In this document: one piece after another, positions 38,401 to 45,393 of the stretch | Layout: each line of letters starts with the position of its first letter | Position numbering within the stretch: the stretch's first letter is position 1 | Assembly (NCBI GenBank): GCA_034092305.1 | Contig: JASJET010000038.1 | Location: 1,564,001 to 1,628,000 of the forward strand | DNA: 64,000 nucleotides | Reading direction: 5' to 3' | Source: Diaprepes abbreviatus | Lineage: Eukaryota > Arthropoda > Insecta > Coleoptera > Curculionidae | Translations under genes and position numbers: made by a program | Notes under the pieces: model-generated | Database searches by the model: none | The model's input: only the letters and a program-made list of their open reading frames with translations | What the model was told of the DNA's origin: nothing

Positions 38401-40939
38401 GTTGAATAGTATCATTAATGGGGGTCTTCGGGCTGGCCTATGGTTCCGGCCCCTGGTCGTACAGAGTTCCTCTATCACCGGTCAAGTTTCAGGTTTTCTT
38501 TCAAACTTACTTGTCAGGACAGGAAGTCTTGCAATAATCGGCTAGATGTTTAGTGAATTTATACAATAATTGATTGGTGGATAGCTAGGACGATGGATTT
38601 TAGTAATACTACATAGAGCAGTGGTTTCTACCGTTTCAAGTTTTATGAGTGCTGGCTTCCTGTAATTACTGTACATATGAGGTATGTACATTGCTTTGTA
38701 TATATGAGTTGTTTTTCTTGATACGCCTTTTTCTTTGTATATTAGACTCCTAAGGTATTTGGCCCTTTGTATACATTTTTTGTTTAACAGTTCCAAAGTG
38801 CCAATTGAAGATAATTTTGTGGTCTATATTTACACTTAAATATTTGACTGATGGCTTGGTGCATATTACTTGGTTATTAAGTTATTTAAAATAAATTTAA
38901 TCCAAGGAAAAACAAAGATTATTTCACAATAACAACAATGACACTAATTTTTGACTTTTGACGGTTAATTTGACGTGCCAAAATGTCACTTTACCCAAAA
39001 TGTCGCAGAGCATATTCCGGACATTTTTCGTTTGACAGCTCCATTACCACCTGTCATCCATTTATTTTCAGAAATCCGTAACCTCTAGATAGGACGATAG
39101 AGGAATGGTGACTACTCTACTCCCTCCGTTTCTTATGATACTAATATAAAGTTTTTAAAGATGTATGAAGATATGAAGACGTTTCATGGATTATTTAAGA
39201 TTACATAAATCTGTTCCTAAAATCTCTACAAGACCGCTTCGTTAAGTAATAAATATTCGTTAAAAAATTAAATGAAATTTTTATAAAAAATTGAATCAGC
39301 TTCTAAAGTAGCGTAAAAAAGCGAAAAATAACAATATAAATTTTTACACGAAAGTGAAATTTTGGAAGTCGACGCCTAACTAATATCTGATAAATTGTGA
39401 TTTGCATAGAAAGATTGAATTTTTTTTTATTTGAATTTGCTTTTTTACCGAATCTCATGTTAGAAGTTATTTGTTCCATTTGGTACTAATTTGGCGTCAA
39501 CTTAAAAAATTTCAATTTCATATACAAATTTATATTATTTTTAGCTTTTAATTGGTTATTTTTTTTATGAAAAGTTTTCTTTTCGATTGTTAGTTTTGAA
39601 TTGAGTTGAGCTTCTAAAGTCAAGTAATAATATCCATTTTATCCAAAGTTTTCGACCACCGTAAACTGAACAACAAAAAATGCTTTATTTTTGGGAATTC
39701 TCCAGATATCAGTTTAGAATGAAATTGTACCAAATAAATATTTAATTTGCTATCGTAGATTCGCTAAGAAATTAATTTTTAAATTCGGAATCTAGCCCCA
39801 AAAATCCACCAATACCGATACTTTAAGACCTTGAGACATGTACATTTTTTAGTCTGATATATTTTATCTTGCATATTGAGTTTGAATAAATTAATTTAAA
39901 ATTCGCAATAGAAGTCCCAAGAACTCTATAATGTCAATATGGACAAAATCGGAAAAATATAAAATTTTTAGCCCCCCATATTATATCTCTCACATTAAAT
40001 TGCAAAAAAAGTACTTGAGATTCGTGAAAAAATATTAGTAATGTATTTTCAACCCATCATATTGAATCCGCCATATTGAATTTCAAAAAAATAATTTTAA
40101 ACTCTAATCTAATCTTAATATACACTCTCTAAAACCCTCTAGTACCAATTTTGGAAATATTCCGAGAATATAAAATTTTTATACGACCAGATTGTATCTG
40201 CCATATTGTTTTTTTTAAGATTTGTTATTTACACTCTCTAAACAAAAAGTTGGACCGCCGTGTTGAAATTTTAGATTCGTAATTTACGGCCTCAAAAACC
40301 CTCTGTACCTACTTTCGACAAAATCGATGAGTTTGCCATGTTGGATCCACCATAAGGAATTTTTTAAAAATCATTTTAATTTCGAAATTTACACTTCTCA
40401 ATAACAATTTTGGACAACATCTAGAGATGTGAAATATTTAATCAACCATTTTTGAGGAAATTCGGTCAAAATAATTTTTTTTGTCGCAATATTGTCAGCA
40501 TCATCTTGAATTTTACTGAAACACATTTGGCTAATATAATATGGCACCACCACAGCATCTCCTGAACATTACATTAAAAATTACATTCAAATCGGTCTGC
40601 CGTTCCGGAGTTATTAAACATATATACATAAAAATACCTACATAGGGGTCGAATGTAGAATCTTTTTCTTTTGGAAGTGGGTTAAAATAGTGACCCCTTG
40701 TGAAAAGTAAATTTCTGAATATGTAAGCTAAATATGAAAATATTATTTAAGTAACTTACCAAAAATTTAAAATTCCTTGGGGTAAACACAAAATAATCAT
40801 CCGACAATTCTTGGTACTGTGGTTTCGGCCATATTGCTCCTTTCGTAGCAACATATTTTGGCCCTGGGTTTACAATATAAGATTCAACACAGATGGCATG
40901 TAGCCATATAGTTATTAATAAAATAGTCGTTTTCATCAT
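20528..40939 (-). CDS. Beta-N-acetylhexosaminidase gene B (GH20, HEXA/HEXB type), complete
   Basis: Nine exons join in one open frame: 40760-40939, 34911-35148, 34391-34506, 33894-34099, 30329-30444, 26449-26647, 25041-25269, 23585-23729, 20528-20751. They total 1653 bases, 550 residues plus TAA, usual for this family. A signal peptide (about residues 1-20) leads to the N-terminal domain and the GH20 barrel. The catalytic Asp345-Glu346 pair lies in HLGGDEVDF; Arg191, His287, Tyr443, Trp482 and Glu484 match human HEXA ligand residues by motif. The WYLDH motif has Asp where HEXA has Asn423, as HEXB does, which suggests preference for uncharged substrates. The enzyme is expected in lysosomes or outside the cell. 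Introns 1, 4, 5, 6 and 8 carry transposon insertions, but no exon is damaged. Confidence 0.93.
20980..22320 (-). mobile_element. hAT element relic (FAM200/ZBED5-like transposase) in gene B intron 8
   Basis: The end CAGTGGTTCCTAACTTTTTT at 20980 is a typical hAT terminus. Reading the minus strand in shifting frames gives transposase pieces in the order seen in FAM200/ZBED5-like proteins. They are a VDKLVCTVAGVVPTMLG block, NYIKSSALNTRLF, a TIHWLSNGSV-type histidine-tryptophan motif, a WRRKVNLANF block, and VPFASTYLGEIRFSA. The last piece ends in QIQAQPSL and a stop just before the terminus. Many frameshifts and stops show it is dead. The other terminus was not located. Confidence 0.62.
22390..23400 (-). 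mobile_element. LINE reverse-transcriptase relic in gene B intron 8
   Basis: Minus-strand pieces include VKRGVRHEDTISPKLFTFILED, then FADDIVLMSED with the catalytic YADD-like motif. A C-terminal region with RAMERYMLGIS and WQWAGHIARQSDE follows. These belong to the endonuclease/reverse-transcriptase LINE type common in insects (RTE/CR1-like). The copy is 5'-truncated, starting near 23400, and contains frameshifts and stops. Together with the hAT relic it accounts for most of the 2.8-kb intron, which is only 255 bases in gene C. Confidence 0.72.
23585..23729 (-). CDS. Gene B exon 8
   Basis: The 145-base exon carries CWYLDHLS, with the active-site Tyr and the Asp-His pair at the HEXA Asn423-Arg424 position. 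It ends with TPEQAKLILGG. The acceptor is TTGCAG and the donor is G/GTGAGA. Confidence 0.92.
23730..25040 (-). other. Gene B intron 7
   Basis: This 1.3-kb intron is AT-rich, with no recognised gene or element. Confidence 0.6.
25041..25269 (-). CDS. Gene B exon 7
   Basis: The 229-base exon encodes GNDTNIVEFM, the helix GYYIQKVIDIA, and IVWEEVF, whose Trp matches HEXA Trp392 by motif. HIWRDW and NDTMNN follow. Predicted N-glycosylation sites include Asn-Gly-Thr and Asn-Asp-Thr. The borders are TTTTAG and GTAAAT. Confidence 0.92.
25610..25920 (+). mobile_element. IS630/mariner-superfamily DDE transposase scrap in gene B intron 6
   Basis: Plus-strand pieces read DGAPHIS, WIGRG..., NWPPRSPDLT (catalytic Asp) and a C-terminal block near DGDYFEHL. 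This arrangement is common in insect DDE_3-type transposases. Frameshifts and stops are frequent and only the C-terminal third remains. Confidence 0.6.
26449..26647 (-). CDS. Gene B exon 6 (catalytic exon)
   Basis: The 199-base exon starts by completing the Gly of PEFDTPG-HTRSWG and ends inside the Trp codon after IHLGGDEVDFDC. It carries the active-site His (287) and the Asp345-Glu346 pair that polarises the acetamido group and donates the proton in GH20 substrate-assisted catalysis. The variable loop has TNCTPVEEGALGP, where the orphan exon is shorter. Confidence 0.94.
26750..27495 (+). mobile_element. LINE relic in gene B intron 5, with a 68-base direct repeat
   Basis: A plus-strand frame at 26987-27187 runs into FYSDLYNIEVN, a linker typical of insect LINE proteins. 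A second piece reads DHKRNSWVRQKTKIKDIAEII then AGRVAR, near the LINE C-terminus. A 68-base segment at 27197-27264 is repeated exactly at 27428-27495. Part of the relic near 26800-26850 matches gene C intron 5 near 50545-50595. The insertion therefore predates the B/C duplication. Confidence 0.6.
27492..27558. repeat. (TA)n microsatellite
   Basis: About 67 bases of TA repeats directly abut the gypsy LTR. Confidence 0.95.
27559..28192 (-). mobile_element. Gypsy element 3' LTR
   Basis: On the minus strand the LTR begins TGTTACAAAC right after a purine tract (AAAGGGGGCAA, the polypurine primer) and ends CGGAACA, so it has TG...CA ends and 634 bases. Its first 240 bases are three tandem units of about 80 bases, starting near 27954, 28033 and 28113 on the plus strand. 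Each carries CCTAAAACCCTA and ACTAATACTA. No matching 5' LTR is present. Confidence 0.78.
28193..30020 (-). mobile_element. Ty3/gypsy pol relic: RNase H and integrase
   Basis: This is the minus-strand pol of a gypsy-type retrotransposon, 5'-truncated. Ordered domains are as follows. RNase H has DTDASNSS, KELLAII, the TDH of RTDHASL and ADALSRRP. The integrase HHCC zinc region ends CKTCTDCAASKG. The integrase core has Asp in IDIAGPF, Asp in HSDQGR and Glu in GMVERFNRT. The GPY-type C-terminus carries WEGPYKVVTRL and VHLDRLA. One stop near 29236 and a frameshift at the T-run near 28685, plus another near 28440, disable it. Gag, protease and most of reverse transcriptase are missing. Confidence 0.85.
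30030..30110 (+). mobile_element. LINE 3' tail piece beyond the gypsy insertion
   Basis: GGGCCGAATAAGGC and the following bases, including TTTTTATTAGTGTT and ACGTGGTACCAA, align with gene C near 50800-50890. There they follow a LINE C-terminus. Gypsy sequence now separates this tail from the LINE body at 26750-27495. Confidence 0.5.
30329..30444 (-). CDS. Gene B exon 5
   Basis: The 116-base exon encodes GAYDSELFIY, DDVQEIIEYSRQRG and GIRVMPEFDTPG. The acceptor is TTTTAG and the donor is G/GTAAAA. Confidence 0.93.
30445..33893 (-). other. Gene B intron 4
   Basis: This 3.4-kb intron is AT-rich. The exon-5 side resembles gene A and C intron 4. A pogo-like scrap lies near 32900. Nothing else coding was recognised. 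Confidence 0.5.
32910..33060 (+). mobile_element. Pogo-like DDE transposase scrap in gene B intron 4
   Basis: A short plus-strand frame reads DEAAKRDVVLYCLSSDTIHK, then PQSLDKSVNKSYE. This fits the pogo motif block LP.HT.H.LQPLD.S, including the third catalytic Asp. Flanking frames are too broken to extend with certainty. Confidence 0.45.
33894..34099 (-). CDS. Gene B exon 4
   Basis: The 206-base exon holds DYPRFPHRG (Arg191, counterpart of HEXA Arg178), LLLDTARHYIP and HWHIVDDQSFPF (Asp232-Asp233). The borders are AAAG/GTT and AAG/GTAAAT. Confidence 0.94.
34391..34506 (-). CDS. Gene B exon 3
   Basis: The 116-base exon encodes YVLNVTTS, SIWGILRGLETFSQLVYLG and ends IDGVT. The donor is GTAAGT and the acceptor is TTTTAG. 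Confidence 0.93.
34911..35148 (-). CDS. Gene B exon 2
   Basis: The 238-base exon encodes the N-terminal GH20b-like domain: IAEKGSNCNLLQNAFQRYF, GSFLGPLNNLTV and GQCIDNEYP. Asn-Leu-Thr is a possible glycosylation site. The borders are TTTTAG and T/GTAAGT. Confidence 0.93.
35373..35430. repeat. (TA)n microsatellite
   Basis: About 58 bases of TA repeats in gene B intron 1. Confidence 0.95.
35695..36210. repeat. Degenerate repeat block rich in AAGGTCA/TGACCTT
   Basis: At least seven copies or near-copies of AAGGTCA or its complement recur over 500 bases. Examples are near 35720, 35820, 35955, 36035 and 36185, and 36200 has two side by side. They alternate with AAAATCTTT and GAAAA words. It looks like a decayed tandem array of a roughly 80-120 base unit. 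AAGGTCA is also a nuclear-receptor half-site, but a role here is speculative. Confidence 0.45.
37424..39037. mobile_element. 1.6-kb terminal-inverted-repeat element in gene B intron 1
   Basis: The left end (37424-37479) and the reverse complement of the right end (38986-39037) share AAAATGTCCGGA, ATGCT.TGCG and CATTTTGGGTAA in the same order and spacing. CGTCAAA/TGTCAAA lies at the outer side. No intact transposase is present inside. The interior includes a short non-LTR fragment at 38540-38880. The superfamily is unknown and no target duplication was confirmed. Confidence 0.6.
38540..38880 (-). mobile_element. Jockey-type non-LTR fragment
   Basis: Minus-strand pieces read KPSVKYLSVNID (the VKYLG.. 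block after the reverse-transcriptase core), KCIQRAKYLRSL and SRKTTHIYKAMYIP. These correspond to the thumb region of Jockey/CR1-type reverse transcriptases. Frameshifts are present and only about 100 codons remain. Confidence 0.6.
39590..40520. repeat. Decayed modular repeat with CCGCCATATTG words
   Basis: Modules of about 110-140 bases recur with ATCCGCCATATTGAAT, ATCTGCCATATTG or ATCCACCATAAGG, each followed by T/A-rich runs, then TCGTAATTTA-like and CCTCTAGTACC-like words. A similar first module occurs at 15345-15480. I recognise no coding content. Confidence 0.5.
40760..40939 (-). CDS. Gene B exon 1 with signal peptide
   Basis: The exon encodes 60 residues starting MMKTTILL. There are two in-frame ATGs (40939, 40936) and the first was chosen. 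A hydrophobic signal sequence precedes YIVNPGPKYV and the WPKPQYQ motif. The exon ends in phase 0 before GTAAGT. Confidence 0.93.
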
Positions 40940-41040
40940 GGTTATAAATAATGATTAAAAGTTTCTTTCACAATATATAAATATTTGTATAAATTATTTA
41001 TCTTAGATAAGTTATTTTAATTGACGAAGATAATATGTAT
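40940..41040 (-). promoter_or_regulatory. Gene B proximal promoter: TATA-like box and three GATA motifs
   Basis: A TATATA run lies at 40974-40979, about 35-40 bases upstream of the ATG. WGATAR motifs occur at 40998-41003 (minus), 41005-41010 and 41028-41033. The order and spacing resemble the gene A promoter, and the similarity continues to about 41130. The sites are inferred from sequence only. Confidence 0.5.
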
Positions 41041-41504
41041 GGCAATAAGTATTTGATTCGAAAAATACTTATGATGTACTAATTTGATTATTTTTTTTTG
41101 TTATTGATACTTGACCTATGTCATTTAGAATTAAAAGGATTTTCACCTTACGGAGGGAGATCATTCTGGGTAAATTTTAAAAAATAGAACATTTTGCTTA
41201 ACTGCAAATTAAAACTCTTTGTTTTAAAAATAAACCATTTAATTTTCAATGTTTCTCGATGCGAAACTCTTGAGTTTATTATTTCTAAGAACGTTATTTA
41301 GGGCCAAAAATAAACAAAAATTACATTACAATATTTTAATGTTTCAACTAATCTGAACTTGTTTTGTATTTCCACTCAATTCTTGATCTATTTAGGGCAA
41401 ATGTCAGATTATCAGATTTAAAAAATTTTCCAGGTTTAATGTAGCAAATTTGCAGTTAATATTGTAAGTTTGGTTCCACTGGCCATAATTCCATAGTTCC
41501 ATTG
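41041..41504. other. Upstream region of gene B
   Basis: Homology to gene A upstream sequence continues to about 41130 (for example TTGATACTTGA). Beyond it there is AT-rich DNA with no gene. Confidence 0.5.
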
Positions 41505-42116
41505 TTACAATCTAGACCCTAATACTTCAGCATGCTCTTTGGACAAGTAGAGGTCCCGAACTAGATCATTTAATTCGGATTGTCCGATTAGATGGGGTGC
41601 TTTTCCTTCACTTTCGGGAAAATAAGAGTCGTCCTTTTCTGATACATTATCGGGTGCAGCCTTCTCATCATACATTTCTAAATCTTCCTCCCATTTGGCA
41701 GGGAGCGCTGGAACTGATAAGCCTTCTCCATGAAGAATCGGTTTTATTGCTGAGGGAATATCCGGATATTCAATATTATATTTGGTCTTTCTTGAAAAAG
41801 CAGGAACTTTTGTTATGCAAAAGTAACAGTCGGTAAAATGATTTGTTGGTTCTCGCCAAATCATTGGAACTGCAAAAGGCATAGAAAAGCGTTTGTCATT
41901 TAACCAGTTACTTAGATTTGCTGCATAGGTTTGGCAACATATGTGATGAGCCCAGTCTCGATCTTGATCGCCAACAAGATATCCAAAATACTTATGATAA
42001 GCTACTTTGGTCACTTTGTTAAATGTCCTTTTCTGAGATTTAGGGGTAAACTGACCACAAATATAGCAAACACTATGCGCGGCGTTAACACAGCCACGTT
42101 TCTACATTTTAGACAT
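41505..42116 (-). pseudogene. Degenerate multi-copy arthropod ORF with CxxC motifs
   Basis: The minus-strand frame starts at ATG 42116 but meets a TAG at its fifth codon. It is then open for about 195 codons to TAA at 41505. It shows RGCVNAAHSVCYICGQFT, WAHHICCQTYAANLSNWL, MIWREPTNH-DCYFC, YPDIPSAIKP and SELNDLVRDLYLSKEHAEVLGSRL. The spaced Cys pairs suggest zinc binding. From memory, proteins of this kind occur in many copies in arthropod genomes and lack a known function. This copy seems shortened at the end of the LGSRL motif. It may be carried by a transposon. Confidence 0.55.
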
Positions 42117-42660
42117 TTTTGTACTGTCGCGTACGTCGGTTCAGATACGCGATACTATATTTACAGCCGTCAATTAATTTTATTCAATACAAAGATAACA
42201 TTAATACAAGGCTCTTACTATTGGTTTGTTCGTGCACTTCACTTCTCTATCTAATACTGGCCACTACTCGTGCTAAACCAATACTGATGATACGACTGCC
42301 GGCCATCTGCTTTTATAGCCGTTTCGTACTTCTGGTATTTTCTAGAAACATCGGGTATCGAAAGTTCGAAAAGCGACGGCGTACTTCTCGTATACAGCGG
42401 CCATCTATAAGTAGATTCGGCTACGACACGGAGTGAAATTTGGAATTATATGGATTTAAATGGGTACTTTCGTTATTTTAAGCCCTAGAGGGTTGAGATT
42501 TTCAAAAATCTTGTGCGTTAGGAAGTTTTTTTGAAGTGGTTGATATGCGGGTAATGAGAGCTAGTCATGGCTCCCATTATCCAGATTATTGGAATTTGGC
42601 TCCCACTACCCCATTGCAGTTTATTAAATTTTCACTGACTTACATGACTTAATTAACTTT
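42117..42660. other. Gap between two divergent relics
   Basis: Moderate-GC sequence with no recognised gene. CTCCCATTATCC and CTCCCACTACCCC near 42572-42615 resemble GTCATTCGCTCCCATTACCC read from the far side of the pogo element (about 44736-44745). They are probably subterminal repeats. Confidence 0.4.
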
Positions 42661-44760
42661 TACAGGTGCCATGAAAAAGACCCCGTACGACGTCAAAAGC
42701 TTCTTGGACTGTAGAAACATTAGAAAATGCCATCAAAACCCTTCAAAAGGTGGCATATCTGTGTACAAAGTAGCTAAAGCCACAGGAATACCCTACAGTA
42801 TACTAAAAAAACGAGACAAATTAGCTAAAGCGAATAATGATAAGTACAGCTGTCCTCCAAAGTTGGGAAGAGGTGCAGTGTTCAATGACGAACAAGAAAA
42901 ACAGCTGGCCGATCATCTTCGTCAATTGTCGAATATGTATTACGGGTTAACAAAATCTCGATTTCGTAAAATATGTTACGACTTGACTCTGGAGTTCGAT
43001 GTGTCAAATTGATTTAATGAAGTCAACAAACTTGCTGGTAAAGATTTCTTATACGGATTTTTGCAGCGACATCCCGATCTCAGTATCAGAAAGCCCGAAG
43101 CCACAAGTATTAACAGAATACTTGGATTCAACAGAGTGGAAATAAACCGATTTTTTGAAAATTTAGAGACAGTTATGGTTAAACATAAATTTGAAGCAAC
43201 TAACATTTACAATGCGGATGAGTCTGGTGTCATCACAGTACAAGAAAATGAAAAAATTATTGCGCCTAAAGGACAAAAACGTGTTGGATCAGTGACATCT
43301 TGGGAGAGGGGAAAAATGTTACAGTAATTCAGGATTGTTCATATCACCACTTTTTATATTTCCATGCCAACGCTACTCGCCCCTACTGGAAAAAGATGGA
43401 CCACCAGGAGCTATATACGCTTGCACACATAATGGTTGGACAAACGAAAATATATTCATTCTGTGGTTAAAACATTTTATACAGCACTCAAAGCCTAAAG
43501 CCGAAAAACCCGTTCTGCTTGTAATGGATAATCACAATAGTCATGCCACTTTAGAAGCTTGGTAATTAGCTAAAACTAATCACGTAATAATGTTGACTAT
43601 CCCCCCACATTCATCCCACCGTTTACAACCGCTGTATGTAACTTTTTTCGGGCCCTTAAAAAAAGCATATAACAAGGAGTGTGATATGTACATGAAATCA
43701 AAAAATGTGACAAAAATAACACCATATGAAATCACGGGACTGTTTAATAAAGCTTACAGTAGGGTTGCAAGTTTAGAAAAAGGGATTTTAGGTTTTAAAG
43801 CGACGGGAATATTTCCCATAAACCCTGCGGTTTTTGATGATGAAGATTTCATTTATAATATTGTAACCGAACAGCCAGCTTCTCTTAACCGCGATATTAT
43901 CCAGTCTACAGCAAATAAAACACCACTGCAAACTCTAGTTGATTCTTTTCCGGTTCACACTGCATCGAATAATTTACAAAAGCAGCTACAAACTAATTTA
44001 CCAAATACGTTTGATGACTCCGAAAACTTTCAACCACAGCCGAGCACATCTTCTGACTTTGTTTCTACTCTCTCTGTTTTAAGCCCGAAACCTATCTCCC
44101 AGATTTCTTCGACGATGACTACCAGGCAGAAACAAAATTCTGAAATTTTGACAAATACACCAATGAGTGTTGTTTGAAGAAAAGAAGAAGAAACGTATGA
44201 AAAAGGATGCCAAAAATCGTAAACCAATCGGAAAAGGTGCTAAGAGTAAAAGTACCAAAGAAAAAAGTGATAAAATTGCCAAAGGTAAACGAAAGAAGAA
44301 TACAGTTGAAAAGGAAAAAAAAGAAAAGAGTAAAGAAAAATTTATTCAACAGTGTTGAAGATGGGTCATCAAATGAAGAAGTTGATGAAAACAAAATTTG
44401 CGATGATGAATCTAAATACTGAGATGAAGAAAATCTGTGTTACGTTTGTTTCGACACAGGCAAAGGAAAAGAACTTTGGTATCGCTGCAGAAGCTGTGGA
44501 AAATGGTCATATGCAGAATGTTCTAGCAGTAAAAGTCCAAATGATTATATATGTTTATTCTGTTTGGATCCTTAAGTATCTATTTTGACCAGTGTTATTA
44601 ATGAGTGTTGTTGATTCTATTGCCAAATGTTTACGTTGATTAATAGAAAATACTTTATAAATATTTTATAAAAATATTATGGCCCCCATTTGACATGGTT
44701 CATGGATCTAATTACCCGAAGAGGAGGGTAATGGGAGCGAATGACATTTTTTTGTTTTTC
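42540..44760 (+). mobile_element. Pogo/Tigger-like DNA transposon copy
   Basis: The span is bounded by CTCCCATTA-type words in inverted orientation near 42570 and 44730. It encloses the transposase pseudogene. Exact terminal inverted repeats and the TA target duplication were not resolved. Confidence 0.45.
42671..44575 (+). pseudogene. Pogo-like transposase with C-terminal zinc finger, disabled
   Basis: The frame opens MKKTPYDVKSFLD with an HTH block (VYKVAKATGIPYSILKKR). Next come FLQRHPDLSIRKPE, YNADESG (first catalytic Asp), the GKNVTV region, IFPCQRYSPLLEKDGPPGAI and LLVMDNHNSH (second Asp). PPHSSHRLQPLYV follows, where pogo proteins have an Asp at the Tyr. A GFKATGIFPINP block and a Lys-rich linker come after it. 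The C-terminus reads CYVCFDTGKGKELWYRC.C.KW..C, ending CLFCLDP, a PHD-like finger. Damage comprises stops at 43010 and 43563, frameshifts near 43325 and around 44170-44420, and the D-to-Y change. Confidence 0.78.
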
Positions 44761-45169
44761 ATCATTGATGATGATTTTGTTTTCATGTTATTTTCTGTAA
44801 TTATGAGTAGCTAGGTAGGCAACGCTCCCGTCCATAATAAAAACATTTCTTGATTACGTAAATTATGAGTTTTATTACAAAATATCCTTAGTAGGCTCCA
44901 ATTCCCCCAAGCTTTCCTAGTACTATTAGCCTTGTAAAACTATAATTTGTTTGTTCTATAATATGATGATCTGAGGAACTAATGCTCCGTTATGCAGTGA
45001 CAAACTTAAATAACTGACACAAGAAAACTTGTTTTGGATTGAGAAATTCCTATTAAATATAGTAGATGTACAGATAAGTTTTCAAATTGACAATATAAAG
45101 GAAGAATAAAAAAAAACAATAAGTAAAAAAGTGAAATTAATTTATATTTAACTAAATTTACTTTTGAAT
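44761..45169. other. Intergenic 3' of gene C
   Basis: AT-rich. The last 150 bases resemble the sequence just downstream of gene B, so the 3' flank was duplicated with the gene. Confidence 0.45.
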
Positions 45170-45393
45170 TTATATACAAAAACCAGCAGCACTAGGTGGT
45201 TGTGCAGGTATTCCTCTTCGATTCATTCGGCAAGTATGTTCCTCCAGTCTTTTGGATGTTTCCTCAAAATCGAAATCATCTGTTATGTTCACATAAGCTG
45301 ACCATAGTTTTTCTGCTGGCGCTGACGCTCTTGGCCAGATACGTTGAACTACATTGTATTCGTTCACGACTTCAGCCCACATACAAGCCTCAC
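45170..45393 (-). CDS. Gene C exon 9 (C-terminus and stop)
   Basis: The 224-base exon encodes GEACMWAEVVNEYN, RIWPRASAPAEKLWS and the end AGFCI-TAA. The acceptor is TTTTAG. It is nearly identical to gene B exon 9. Confidence 0.93.

Noticed and set aside
41597..42436. Plus-strand ORFs of 79-107 codons
   Set aside because: They overlap the minus-strand CxxC frame or its upstream region and show no motif of their own.
44030..44422. Several overlapping ORFs on both strands near the end of the pogo relic
   Set aside because: They are shadows of the Lys-rich linker and zinc-finger region of the plus-strand transposase.
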